DNA from: Bacteroides oleiciplenus YIT 12058
GTDB lineage: Bacteria > Bacteroidota > Bacteroidia > Bacteroidales > Bacteroidaceae
NCBI RefSeq assembly: GCF_000315485.1
Contig: NZ_JH992946.1
Span: 62,001 to 126,000, forward strand
DNA: 64,000 nucleotides
Reading direction: 5' to 3'
Shown: piece by piece, positions 35,242-43,988 of the stretch
How positions within the stretch are numbered: the first letter of the stretch is position 1
How the letters are laid out: the number at the start of each line of letters is the position of its first letter
The notes under the pieces: model-generated
What the model saw: only the letters and a program-made list of their open reading frames with translations
Database searches by the model: none
What the model was told of the DNA's origin: nothing
Program-made: the position numbers and the translations under genes

Positions 35242-35910
35242 GTGGATAAAATTAAGGTGTTATTTGTAGACGATGATGTGACATTAGGAAATATAGTCAC
35301 AATGGCTCTGGAGGATTCCGGATATGAGGTACATTATCAAACCTCTTTGACTGCTATCAAGCCTGTTATTCAGGAGTTGGCTCCTGATATTATTGTACTT
35401 GATGTGGAAATAGGGAATAAAAATGGGATTGATATTACTCCTGAATTAAAGATAATTGCACCGGAAATCCCTATTCTGTTTGTTTCTTCCCACGTAGATG
35501 CCTCTGAGGTGGTCAAAGCGTTGAATGCTGGCGGAGTGGCCTATCTGAAAAAGCCTTTTGAAATTGAAGAATTGACAGCTTATATAAGCAGGCATACGGC
35601 TGCTTTCCATATGCAGCCTATGCAAATCGGGAGGTTTACTCTGAACGCTGAAGATAATCTGCTGATGAAAGGAGAGGAAGTGGTAAAGAAGCTTAGTGTT
35701 TTTGAGAGTAAACTATTGAAACTTCTGATGTTGAACATGAATAAAGTCGTAACCCGCGAGCAGATAGAACGGGAGCTGTGGGAAGGAGGTTATGCCAATG
35801 AACAAAGTCTGAATAATTACATTGCCAAACTCCGCAAGTATTTATCGGAAGATGAATCGCTGGATCTAATCACTATTCCCAAGGTAGGATATAAACTTTC
35901 GCAGAATTGA
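35242..35910 (+). CDS. OmpR-family response regulator (GTG start)
   Basis: 222 residues. The start codon is GTG, seven bases after the kinase stop. The receiver domain has the acidic pocket (VDDD, residues 9-12), phosphoacceptor Asp54 in IIVLDVEIG, the conserved Ser in FVSSH and the Lys in YLKKPFE. The C-terminal winged helix (about 130-222) ends in the trans-activating loop and hairpin typical of OmpR/PhoB proteins (NEQSLNNYIAKLRKYL, PKVGYKLSQN). It is cognate to the kinase upstream and probably binds the phased repeats at 33771-33801. Confidence 0.93.
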   Translation: MDKIKVLFVDDDVTLGNIVTMALEDSGYEVHYQTSLTAIKPVIQELAPDIIVLDVEIGNKNGIDITPELKIIAPEIPILFVSSHVDASEVVKALNAGGVAYLKKPFEIEELTAYISRHTAAFHMQPMQIGRFTLNAEDNLLMKGEEVVKKLSVFESKLLKLLMLNMNKVVTREQIERELWEGGYANEQSLNNYIAKLRKYLSEDESLDLITIPKVGYKLSQN

Positions 35911-36131
35911 TATTGCTGAATTTGATATTCTGACACTTTGTATTTTCTGTCAGCTGAGAATGCATTATATCCGTCCTCACCTCCATCAGTTCAAAAGCAA
36001 ACGAACGGAAATCTGCAAAAGGCAGATTGATAATGCAATATCGAAATACTTACATTTCTTTTAGATTGAAATATACTCTGAAAACTGCGCAAATAAGTCT
36101 GAGTCGCGATGCAAATAGGTGCATTACCTAT

Positions 36132-36230
36132 AAGTAGTAACCCTTTTAGGTGGAAGTAGTAACCAAACTACCTATAAGTAGTAACCTTTTCACCCGTAAG
36201 TAGTAACCCTTTCTTGCATAAGTTGGTCGT
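36132..36230. repeat. 22-bp-phased direct repeats of AAGTAGTAACC
   Basis: Perfect copies of AAGTAGTAACC begin at 36132, 36154, 36176 and 36198, all 22 bases apart, and a decayed copy (AAGTTGGTCGT) is in phase at 36220. The 11-base spacers vary. The array lies in the 436-base gap (35911-36346) between the response regulator stop and the ATPase stop. Apart from a small hairpin (CTGACA/TGTCAG near 35930-35953), the rest of the gap shows nothing recognisable. Confidence 0.85.
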
Positions 36231-36346
36231 AAATGCGGAAGAATATACGGAAATGGCGTATGATTATTCTTTGTTTATTCACAAGATGTGCTGGAAAGGT
36301 TCTTTTTGAAAAGAAGCTTGTCGGCAGAATGACTGATATCCTGTCG

Positions 36347-37621
36347 TTATGATGGGCAAACGGTGCATTTTGTTTCTGCCAGCCATTTCCATACAGGGAT
36401 AATTTTTATGTCTATTCCGTCTTGTTCAATAGTCTCTTCCTGATCTTTGCTGATAATCAAAGCAGTACTTATGTTCATGGAACGGGAAAGGCTGACAAGG
36501 GCATTGACTTCCCTGTTTCGCGTCTGCTCGTCGCGGAGAGAATAGGAAACCTGAATAGCCAGCCCGGCGTCGGGAACTACGAAATCTACTTCTACATTCT
36601 TATTGTAATAAAAGAGTGCTTCTCCATATTGTTTATAGAGATGGATGGCTGCTATGTTTTCAAGTAGTTTAGTTTCCGGCTGAAAGAGGAACAGGTTGAG
36701 GATGCCGTTGTCGTAGAAATAATGTTTCTTCGTTCCTTCTCTCTGTGGGATGGAATCATTGAAATTGCAGAGAGAGAAGATGAGATAAGCGTCGTGCAGA
36801 TAACCTAAATAGCTGGAGATTGTTTCGCGGGTCACTTTGCTTCCATCTCCTTGCAAGATGTTCTGCAGCCTTTTGATGGCTATTGGTTGAAGTACACTAT
36901 CGGCCAGCTTACGTACTAACAGACGCAGGCTTGGTTCATTTCTTACGTTGTTTCTAATGACAATGTCCGAATAGAGTATTTTTTTGTATAAAGAGGTGAG
37001 CCAGGCGCGCTTGTCCGTGTAACTGAAACTTTCGGGTAGGCCTCCATTGTAGAAGTAACCTTCGAACAGACGCACTACGTCGGTCCTGATGGGAGCCAGA
37101 TGCCAGTGGGCATCCAGTGTAATATGATGATATTCCAGATATTCCGTGAAACTGAAGGGGTATATTTCCTGCATCAGGTATCGTCCCCCCAATGTAGAGG
37201 CTATTTCACGGCTGAGCATGTGGGCATTGCTACCCGTGATGAAAACTTGCCGTTTCTCATCTGCCAGTCGGCGTGCGAAGTGCTCCCATCCTTCTATATT
37301 CTGTATTTCGTCCAGAAAGATGATAGGCTCGAAGGCGAACATCTCTTTGTAACATTCTACAATCAGATGAAGTTCTTCCTTTTTAATATCCGTAATGCGT
37401 TCGTCCTCAAAGTTAATGAAGAGAATTTCTTGTTTACTATGTCCATCTTTTAGCAGTTGCTGTATATGCTGGTAGAGCATATAAGTTTTGCCGGCACGGC
37501 GGATACCCACAAATACATAATTACCATTTTCTTCAATGGACACTTTGCGGGGCAATAGCTTCACTTGGCTGATGAACTCTTGCTGGTTCAGAATGATTTG
37601 TTTGATGATATCTTTTTCCAT
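36347..37621 (-). CDS. AAA ATPase with DUF4143-type C-terminal domain
   Basis: 424 residues. The N-terminal ATPase has Walker A in FVGIRRAGKTYMLYQHI, Walker B in IIFLDEIQNIEGWE, and the sensor region FITGSNAHML. The C-terminal third has the nuclease-like DUF4143 pattern (EVDFVVPDAG, then IQVSYSL). These proteins are common, often species-variable, in Bacteroides and their function is unknown; roles in defence or DNA metabolism have been suggested. It stands alone, with its stop facing the 22-bp repeat array. Confidence 0.88.
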   Translation of the reverse strand: MEKDIIKQIILNQQEFISQVKLLPRKVSIEENGNYVFVGIRRAGKTYMLYQHIQQLLKDGHSKQEILFINFEDERITDIKKEELHLIVECYKEMFAFEPIIFLDEIQNIEGWEHFARRLADEKRQVFITGSNAHMLSREIASTLGGRYLMQEIYPFSFTEYLEYHHITLDAHWHLAPIRTDVVRLFEGYFYNGGLPESFSYTDKRAWLTSLYKKILYSDIVIRNNVRNEPSLRLLVRKLADSVLQPIAIKRLQNILQGDGSKVTRETISSYLGYLHDAYLIFSLCNFNDSIPQREGTKKHYFYDNGILNLFLFQPETKLLENIAAIHLYKQYGEALFYYNKNVEVDFVVPDAGLAIQVSYSLRDEQTRNREVNALVSLSRSMNISTALIISKDQEETIEQDGIDIKIIPVWKWLAETKCTVCPS

Positions 37622-37780
37622 ACTTCAACTTGCTTGATATGCAAATATAGGAAATAATTCTATAAAATGCATGTTTTGGCTGAATTATGTCTTTTATAGA
37701 AGGCATAATTCGTAGAAGAAGTGACTTCTATAGTTTGTGTTTTCTATATATTGATTAAGTATGTCGTATTTCTGAAATAC

Positions 37781-37813
37781 AAAAAGGGAAGCTTTTTAAC
37801 GGCTTCCCTTTTT
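37781..37813. terminator. rpsO terminator
   Basis: AAAAAGGGAAGC and GCTTCCCTTTTT form a perfect 12-bp stem with a nine-base loop, 26 bases after the rpsO stop (minus strand), followed by T residues. Confidence 0.85.
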
Positions 37814-37838
37814 AATGTTTTTACTGTAAGTAACAAGA

Positions 37839-38108
37839 TTACTTACGCAGACCGAGCTCTTTAACGATGGCACGATATCTTGTGATGTCGCGATCCTTCA
37901 GGTAGTTCAGCAACGCACGGCGTTTTCCTACCAACATTGTCAAGGCTCTTTCAGTACTATAATCTTTTCTGTTGAGCTTAAGGTGCTCAGTCAGGTGGGA
38001 AATACGGTATGAAAACAAAGCTATCTGGGCCTCAGCTGAGCCAGTATCAGTGTTAGACTTTCCGTACTTGCCAAAGATCTCTTGCTTTTTAGCAGCGTCT
38101 AAATACAT
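37839..38108 (-). CDS. rpsO: 30S ribosomal protein S15
   Basis: 89 residues, the normal length. GKSNTDTGSAEAQIALFSYRI is the conserved 16S rRNA-binding start and RRALLNYLKDRDITRYRAIVKELGLRK the conserved C terminus. A primary assembly protein of the 30S platform. It is transcribed alone from the promoter at 38153-38182, divergent from typA, and is closed by the terminator at 37781. Confidence 0.98.
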   Translation of the reverse strand: MYLDAAKKQEIFGKYGKSNTDTGSAEAQIALFSYRISHLTEHLKLNRKDYSTERALTMLVGKRRALLNYLKDRDITRYRAIVKELGLRK

Positions 38109-38152
38109 AACTTTTAATTAAATTGATATATAAATGTTCTCTTAAGAGGGTG

Positions 38153-38182
38153 CAAAGATAGGGATAAACTTTTATACTGCAA
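38153..38182 (-). promoter_or_regulatory. rpsO promoter
   Basis: Minus strand TTG (38182-38180), a 19-base spacer and TATCTTTG (38160-38153); the ATG is 45 bases downstream of the -7 box. Confidence 0.7.
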
Positions 38183-38235
38183 TGATATTCAATGAAATTT
38201 TTCTCTTGCTACAGTTATATCTAATGCAAAATTCG

Positions 38236-38243
38236 TACCTTTG
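38236..38243 (+). promoter_or_regulatory. -7 box of typA
   Basis: TACCTTTG matches TAnnTTTG and lies 23 bases before the ATG at 38266. An in-frame ATG at 38182 would lie upstream of the transcription start, which argues for the later start. Confidence 0.6.
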
Positions 38244-38265
38244 CAGCCAAATATATAGGTATTGT

Positions 38266-40065
38266 ATGCAAAATATTAGAAACATTGCAATCATTGCCCA
38301 TGTTGACCATGGGAAAACGACACTTGTCGATAAGATGCTCTTGGCGGGAAATTTGTTCCGCAGCAACCAGAGCACAGGTGAATTAATGCTGGATAACAAC
38401 GACTTGGAACGTGAACGAGGAATAACGATTCTCTCCAAAAACGTTTCTATCAATTACAAAGGAACTAAAATCAATATCATTGATACTCCGGGACACAGCG
38501 ACTTCGGAGGTGAAGTGGAACGTGTGTTGAACATGGCGGACGGATGTATTCTTTTGGTAGATGCTTTCGAAGGTCCTATGCCGCAAACGCGTTTCGTGTT
38601 GCAAAAGGCTTTGCAGATTGGCCTGAAACCTATCGTTGTAGTAAACAAGGTGGATAAGCCAAACTGCCGTCCGGAAGAAGTATATGAAATGGTGTTCGAC
38701 CTGATGTTCAGTCTGGAAGCTACAGAAAACCAGTTAGACTTCCCCGTTATCTATGGTTCTGCAAAGAATGGATGGATGAGTACGGATTGGAAGACGCCTA
38801 CTGATAATATTTTCGCGTTGCTGGATTGCATCGTCGATAATATTCCGGCTCCCACGCAGTTGGAGGGTACTCCGCAGATGTTGATTACTTCTTTGGATTA
38901 TTCCTCTTATACCGGACGTATTGCTGTAGGTCGTGTGCATCGCGGCACCTTGAAAGAAGGTATGAATGTATCTTTGGCAAAACGTGACGGCAGCATTGTT
39001 AAGTCTAAAATTAAAGAACTGCATACGTTTGAAGGTCTGGGACGCGCAAAGACGGCTGAAGTTTCTTCAGGTGATATTTGTGCGCTGGTAGGTATCGAAG
39101 GATTTGAAATCGGAGATACGGTCTGCGATTATGAAAAGCCGGAAGCATTGGAGCCTATTGCTATAGATGAACCGACCATGAGTATGTTGTTTGCTATCAA
39201 CGATTCTCCTTTCTTTGGTCGCGACGGTAAGTTTGTTACTTCACGCCATATCCATGACCGCCTGATGAAGGAGCTGGATAAGAACCTTGCCTTGCGCGTG
39301 CGTAAGAGCGAAGAGGACGGAAAATGGATTGTTTCCGGTCGTGGCGTACTCCATCTTTCTGTATTGATTGAGACCATGCGTCGCGAAGGTTATGAGCTTC
39401 AAGTTGGCCAGCCACAGGTTATCTTCAAAGAGATTGATGGTGTGAAGTGTGAGCCGATTGAGGAACTGACCGTGAATGTTCCCGAAGAATACGCCAGTAA
39501 GATTATTGATATGGTGACCCGCCGTAAAGGTGAAATGGTGAAGATGGAAAGTGCAGGCGAGCGTGTAAATCTGGAATTCAATATGCCTTCACGTGGTATC
39601 ATCGGTCTGCGTACAAATGTACTGACCGCTTCTGCCGGTGAAGCCATCATGGCGCATCGCTTCAAAGAATATCAGCCGCATAAAGGTGACATTGAGCGTC
39701 GTACCAACGGCTCCATGATTGCTATGGAAGCAGGAACGGCTTTTGCTTATGCCATTGATAAATTGCAGGACCGTGGTAAGTTCTTCATCTTCCCGCAAGA
39801 AGATGTTTATGCCGGACAGGTAGTGGGGGAACATTCTCACGACAATGACTTGGTGATTAACGTAACGAAATCTAAGAAACTGACGAATATGCGTGCTTCC
39901 GGTTCGGATGATAAGGTTCGTCTGATTCCACCCGTACAGTTCTCTTTGGAAGAGGCGCTGGAATACATCAAGGAGGATGAATATGTAGAAGTGACGCCGA
40001 AGGCGATGCGTATGCGTAAGGTTATCCTGGATGAGATAGAGCGTAAACGTGCGAATAAGAGCTAA
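38266..40065 (+). CDS. typA: Ribosome-associated GTPase TypA/BipA
   Basis: 599 residues from the ATG at 38266. The start MQNIRNIAIIAHVDHGKTTL contains the G1 motif; DLERERGITI is the G2 region, IDTPGHSDF G3 and VVNKVDKPNCR G4. EF-G-like domains III and V and the TypA-specific C-terminal domain follow. It is a translational GTPase that acts on the 50S subunit in assembly and stress. Length is normal. A terminator follows at 40090. Confidence 0.97.
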   Translation: MQNIRNIAIIAHVDHGKTTLVDKMLLAGNLFRSNQSTGELMLDNNDLERERGITILSKNVSINYKGTKINIIDTPGHSDFGGEVERVLNMADGCILLVDAFEGPMPQTRFVLQKALQIGLKPIVVVNKVDKPNCRPEEVYEMVFDLMFSLEATENQLDFPVIYGSAKNGWMSTDWKTPTDNIFALLDCIVDNIPAPTQLEGTPQMLITSLDYSSYTGRIAVGRVHRGTLKEGMNVSLAKRDGSIVKSKIKELHTFEGLGRAKTAEVSSGDICALVGIEGFEIGDTVCDYEKPEALEPIAIDEPTMSMLFAINDSPFFGRDGKFVTSRHIHDRLMKELDKNLALRVRKSEEDGKWIVSGRGVLHLSVLIETMRREGYELQVGQPQVIFKEIDGVKCEPIEELTVNVPEEYASKIIDMVTRRKGEMVKMESAGERVNLEFNMPSRGIIGLRTNVLTASAGEAIMAHRFKEYQPHKGDIERRTNGSMIAMEAGTAFAYAIDKLQDRGKFFIFPQEDVYAGQVVGEHSHDNDLVINVTKSKKLTNMRASGSDDKVRLIPPVQFSLEEALEYIKEDEYVEVTPKAMRMRKVILDEIERKRANKS

Positions 40066-40089
40066 AAAATAGCCCCGATATAAAGAAAA

Positions 40090-40121
40090 GGAGTGTTCCA
40101 CTGTAACCAGTAGAACACTCC
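40090..40121. terminator. Bidirectional terminator between typA and the nitroreductase gene
   Basis: GGAGTGTTC-CACTG pairs with CAGTA-GAACACTCC, flanked by AAAA on the left and TTTTTT on the right, between convergent stops. Confidence 0.85.
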
Positions 40122-40143
40122 TTTTTTATTTTTATATTCTCTT

Positions 40144-40791
40144 TTAATCTATGAATTTAATCTTCTCTGTACTTCTTGGTTTAGCTGCCGGTGTTTCATC
40201 CGGATAACCGAATGCGATGCAATACAACAATTCATATCCTTCCGGAATATCCAACTTCTTCAAATATTCAGCCGCCTCTGGTGTCGACGTCATGAAACGT
40301 GTCGGTCCGCCCAGACAGCAAGAACCTATTCCCATGGACCAGGCCGAAAGAATCATGTTCTCACCCAGCAAGCCGCAATCTATCTGCGACATGTCATAAG
40401 ATTGATCATTGGCTATGAATACCACCGTAGAAGCATTGCGGAACATATTCTTGAAGTTAGGATCTTCCGCAGCCTTAGGATTCAGTTTTTTATAAACCTC
40501 GGTAATTCCGTTGATGAATTCCGAATTATCCACTACCCGTATTTCCCACGACTGCTTGTTTTGTCCGTTGGGAGCATTGATACCGCAGTTCAGAATAACC
40601 TGCATGGTGTCCCGGTTCACAGGTTGTGGTTTGTACTTACGGATACTGCGGCGTGACATCATGTTTTCAATTACCGCATTCTCTTTACTTTCATTTGTAC
40701 TCGTGGCTTCATTCTCTTTCTGTACTTGCGCACCGCAACCGCAGAACAACAATAGGCTGACGCTTACTAACATCCATTTGATACTTTTCAT
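40144..40791 (-). CDS. Nitroreductase family lipoprotein
   Basis: 215 residues from the ATG at 40791. The in-frame ATG at 40821 lies upstream of the transcription start expected from the -7 box at 40819-40826 and is rejected. The signal peptide MKSIKWMLVSVSLLLFCGCG ends in cysteines suitable for lipidation, unusual for this mostly cytoplasmic FMN family. The fold is shown by MMSRRSIRKYKPQPV (FMN phosphate binding), APNGQNKQSWEIRVV and the late GIGSCCLGGPTRF. It should reduce nitro or quinone-like compounds, or a related substrate, with FMN in the envelope. Confidence 0.85.
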   Translation of the reverse strand: MKSIKWMLVSVSLLLFCGCGAQVQKENEATSTNESKENAVIENMMSRRSIRKYKPQPVNRDTMQVILNCGINAPNGQNKQSWEIRVVDNSEFINGITEVYKKLNPKAAEDPNFKNMFRNASTVVFIANDQSYDMSQIDCGLLGENMILSAWSMGIGSCCLGGPTRFMTSTPEAAEYLKKLDIPEGYELLYCIAFGYPDETPAAKPRSTEKIKFID

Positions 40792-40818
40792 ATTGCTTCG
40801 CTTGATTATTGGTTTGGA

Positions 40819-40847
40819 CAAAGCTACTAAAACTTTCGGATTATCAA
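40819..40847 (-). promoter_or_regulatory. Nitroreductase promoter
   Basis: Minus strand TTG (40847-40845), an 18-base spacer and TAGCTTTG (40826-40819). Confidence 0.55.
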
Positions 40848-40871
40848 TTACATAGGTTTCTTAAAAAAAGA

Positions 40872-40902
40872 AAAGCGGCTCTTGATTATCAAGAGCCGCT
40901 TT
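40872..40902 (-). terminator. pckA terminator
   Basis: AAAGCGGCTCTTG and CAAGAGCCGCTTT form a perfect stem with a five-base loop; the minus strand runs on into T-rich sequence. It lies 31 bases after the pckA stop. Confidence 0.88.
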
Positions 40903-40933
40903 CGCATATATATCTAAACTGTTTTTATGCAGA

Positions 40934-42541
40934 TTAGAGCTTCGGACCAGCAGCAACCAGTGCTTTACCAGCTTCGTTACCTTCGAACTTAGCAAAGTTC
41001 TTGATGAAACGAGCAGCCAGGTCTTTTGCTTTTTCTTCCCACTTGCAAGCACATTCGTAAGTGTCGCGAGGATCAAGGATTTTCGGATCTACGTTAGGTA
41101 ATTCAGTCGGAACAACGAAGTCGAAGAAAGGAATAACCTTAGTAGGAGCCTTGTCGATAGAACCGTCGAGGATAGCGTCGATGATACCACGAGTATCTTT
41201 GATAGAGATACGCTTGCCGCTACCGTTCCAACCAGTGTTAACCAAGTATGCCTTAGCACCTGATTTTTCCATCTTCTTAACCAACTCTTCTGCATATTTA
41301 GTGGGGTGCAAGCTCAAGAAAGCTGCGCCGAAGCAAGCAGAGAATGTAGGAGTCGGTTCAGTGATACCACGTTCTGTACCAGCCAACTTAGCAGTGAAAC
41401 CAGACAGGAAGTAATATTTAGTTTGTTCAGCGTTCAGGATAGATACCGGAGGCAATACACCGAATGCGTCAGCAGACAAGAAGATAACTTGTTTTGCAGC
41501 CGGGCCTTTAGATACCGGTTTAACGATGTTTTCGATGTGATAGATAGGATAAGAAACACGAGTGTTTTCAGTTACGCTCTTATCAGCGAAGTCAATCTTA
41601 CCATCAGCAGCAACAGTTACGTTCTCCAACAGAGCGTCACGTTTGATTGCGTTGTAGATATCGGGTTCGCTGTCTTTATCCAAGTTGATAACCTTAGCGT
41701 AGCAACCACCTTCGAAGTTGAATACACCTTCGTCATCCCATCCGTGTTCGTCGTCACCAATCAACAGACGTTTCGGGTCAGTAGACAAAGTAGTCTTACC
41801 TGTACCAGACAGACCGAAGAAGATAGCAGTGTTTTCGTTGTTCAGGTCAGTGTTAGCAGAACAGTGCATAGAAGCCATGCCGTTCAACGGAAGCAGATAG
41901 TTCATGTAAGAGAACATACCTTTCTTCATTTCACCACCGTACCAAGTATTCAGGATAACCTGGATCTTTTCAGTCAAGTTGAATACAACAGCAGTTTCTG
42001 AGTTCAGACCCAATTCTTTGTAGTTTTCAACCTTAGCCTTAGAAGCGTTCATGATAACGAAATCAGGTTCACCGAAGTTAGCCAGTTCTTCAGCAGTCGG
42101 ACGGATGAACATGTTTGTTACGAAGTGTGCCTGCCATGCTACTTCCATGATGAAGCGCAATTTCAGACGAGAGTTTTCGTTAGCACCACAGAAAGCGTCA
42201 ACTACATACAGTCTCTTGTTAGAGAGTTCTTTAGTAGCCAATTCTTTAACTGCGTTCCAGCATTTAGCGTCAACAGGTTTGTTGTCGTTTTTGTATTCGT
42301 CAGAAGTCCACCACACAGTGTTTTCGCTGGTAGCGTCTTTAACGAAGAATTTATCTTTAGGAGAACGGCCGGTGTAAACACCAGTCATAACGTTTACAGC
42401 ACCCAGTTCAGTTACCTGACCTTTTTCAAAACCTTCCAAACCCGGTTTGGTTTCTTCTGCGAAAAGTACATCATATGAAGGGTTGTGAATGATTTCAGTC
42501 ACACCCATGATACCGTACTTGCTTAAATCTAAATTTGCCAT
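40934..42541 (-). CDS. pckA: Phosphoenolpyruvate carboxykinase (ATP)
   Basis: 535 residues. GLSGTGKTTLS is the ATP-binding kinase-1a motif, LIGDDEHGWDDEGVFNFEGGCYAK the metal/oxaloacetate region, GRSPKDKF the N-terminal substrate loop, and NTGWNGSGKRI a late signature. It interconverts oxaloacetate plus ATP and PEP plus CO2. In Bacteroides it usually runs in the carboxylating direction toward succinate and propionate. A -7-like TACTTTTG is at 42672-42679, implying a leader of about 125 bases; the gene is divergent from upp. Confidence 0.97.
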   Translation of the reverse strand: MANLDLSKYGIMGVTEIIHNPSYDVLFAEETKPGLEGFEKGQVTELGAVNVMTGVYTGRSPKDKFFVKDATSENTVWWTSDEYKNDNKPVDAKCWNAVKELATKELSNKRLYVVDAFCGANENSRLKLRFIMEVAWQAHFVTNMFIRPTAEELANFGEPDFVIMNASKAKVENYKELGLNSETAVVFNLTEKIQVILNTWYGGEMKKGMFSYMNYLLPLNGMASMHCSANTDLNNENTAIFFGLSGTGKTTLSTDPKRLLIGDDEHGWDDEGVFNFEGGCYAKVINLDKDSEPDIYNAIKRDALLENVTVAADGKIDFADKSVTENTRVSYPIYHIENIVKPVSKGPAAKQVIFLSADAFGVLPPVSILNAEQTKYYFLSGFTAKLAGTERGITEPTPTFSACFGAAFLSLHPTKYAEELVKKMEKSGAKAYLVNTGWNGSGKRISIKDTRGIIDAILDGSIDKAPTKVIPFFDFVVPTELPNVDPKILDPRDTYECACKWEEKAKDLAARFIKNFAKFEGNEAGKALVAAGPKL

Positions 42542-42671
42542 TTCTTTTAATGATTTAAAATTTGGTATTTGGTTTATTAATCTCTTGCTAATTTCTTTTT
42601 ACCTTATCTTTTTCAAGGGGAAATCGATATGAATCGGGTTACCTTCCAAACAGCCCCTTGTTTTTCGCGTA

Positions 42672-42679
42672 CAAAAGTA
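42672..42679 (-). promoter_or_regulatory. -7 box of pckA
   Basis: Minus strand TACTTTTG fits TAnnTTTG. A TTTG at 42699-42696 has a spacer of only 16 bases, short of the usual range. Confidence 0.45.
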
Positions 42680-42795
42680 GTATTTTCTTTCGAAACAAAC
42701 GTCCGATTAGAGAAATTTTTCTTTAATAAGAAGTCTTTTATAACTCCATAACAATATCTGCAAACTGAATGTTGCAAATTGCGCAAGAAATCGTT

Positions 42796-42802
42796 TACTT
42801 TG
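42796..42802 (+). promoter_or_regulatory. -7-like box of upp with flanking TTGCGCA repeats
   Basis: TACTTTG, one base short of consensus, 24 bases before the upp ATG. TTGCGCA occurs at 42779-42785 and 42800-42806, the second overlapping the box, a possible operator. Confidence 0.4.
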
Positions 42803-42826
42803 CGCATAATAATCCAATAAACTATC

Positions 42827-43480
42827 ATGAAGATAATCAATTTTGCCGAGACAAACTCCATCCTGAACCAGTATGTTGCCGAGATACGGGATGTGCAAGT
42901 ACAGAACGACCGCCTGCGCTTCCGCCGAAACATAGAACGCATCGGGGAGATTATGGCGTATGAAATGAGTAAGAAATTTGCCTATTCTCAGAAGAATATT
43001 CAGACTCCGCTGGGGATAGCACCTGTGCAGACCCCGGATAACCAGCTGGTGTTGAGCACCATTCTGCGTGCCGGATTGCCTTTTCATCAAGGCTTCCTGA
43101 GTTACTTTGATGGTGCGGAGAATGCTTTCGTTTCCGCCTACCGAAAGTATAAAGATACGCTGAAGTTTGATATTCATATCGAGTACATCGCTTCACCCCG
43201 CATTGACGGGAAAACACTGATAATCACAGACCCTATGCTTGCAACTGGCAGCAGTATGGAACTGAGCTATCAGGCTATGCTGACGAAAGGACATCCGGCA
43301 GAGATTCATGTTGCTTCCATCATTGCCAGCCGTCAGGCAGTAGAGCACATTGCTGAAATGCTTCCGGCGGAAAAGACTACTATCTGGTGTGCAGCCATCG
43401 ACCCTGAGATTAACGAACACTCATATATTGTTCCGGGACTGGGAGATGCAGGAGATTTGGCATATGGCGAAAAAGAATAA
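42827..43480 (+). CDS. upp: Uracil phosphoribosyltransferase
   Basis: 217 residues. The PRPP-binding motif is in LIITDPMLATGSSMEL. The uracil-binding C terminus YIVPGLGDAGDLAYG and the ILRAGLPFHQGF segment are also diagnostic. It salvages uracil with PRPP to UMP in the cytoplasm. Single-gene unit, divergent from pckA; no clear terminator was seen directly after it. Confidence 0.97.
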   Translation: MKIINFAETNSILNQYVAEIRDVQVQNDRLRFRRNIERIGEIMAYEMSKKFAYSQKNIQTPLGIAPVQTPDNQLVLSTILRAGLPFHQGFLSYFDGAENAFVSAYRKYKDTLKFDIHIEYIASPRIDGKTLIITDPMLATGSSMELSYQAMLTKGHPAEIHVASIIASRQAVEHIAEMLPAEKTTIWCAAIDPEINEHSYIVPGLGDAGDLAYGEKE

Positions 43481-43622
43481 TATAATAAAGGATGCATATT
43501 TAAAATAGAGGAATAAAAGGAAGTTGTGTTAAGAGTATTGTGCTGGCTGGTAGGTGATTATTCGCCTGAAATACACAAAGCGACTTTTGATATAACTTCT
43601 TTTTGTTGATACTCGGGCATTC

Positions 43623-43787
43623 TTAGTTATTTTTCCCGTAATTTCGTTTTATGATGATAGCCTGAAAGGCTTCTTTACTTGCAAGAAGAAGCTCTTCGTC
43701 ATCAAAGGTGCATATTGAAATAAGATTTACACTACCTCTCTGACTACCGGGAACTGATAGATAATCATTATACTTTTGTGTGCTCTG
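43623..43787 (-). pseudogene. Possible gene remnant, C-terminal fragment
   Basis: An open stretch of 54 codons without a start codon reads like real protein, including YNDYLSVPGSQRGSVNL and TFDDEELLLASKEAFQAI, and ends at a normal TAA. No family was recognised. It lies in the 508-base gap 43481-43988 between upp and the TPR regulator, which holds no intact gene. Confidence 0.35.
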
Positions 43788-43807
43788 TTAATGCTATTCA
43801 GGGGGGC

Positions 43808-43930
43808 ATGCCCGGCTTTCTCTTATACCATGATTTATATGATATGAAGAACCTTGTCAGTTCCATTTTAGTGGGGATTGAGAAAGGAACATATAGCGAG
43901 TTCACGGTTTCGTTTGCCATTACCTATTGA
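43808..43930 (+). pseudogene. Possible frameshifted remnant
   Basis: A 40-codon ORF beginning MPGFLLYHDLYDMKNL ends at a TGA; shifting one base gives the continuation IEKEEDKGDM and a stop. The GFLLYHDLYD start resembles small phage- or plasmid-associated Bacteroides proteins, but I cannot name the family. No good ribosome-binding site was noticed. Confidence 0.3.
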
Positions 43931-43988
43931 GAAAGAGGAAGATAAAGGCGATATGTAAAGCTGCGAAACACCACACTGATTTTAAATG

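Noticed and set aside
36132..36230. CRISPR array
   Set aside because: Repeat unit 11 bases with 11-base spacers, five copies, no cas genes; far too short for CRISPR.
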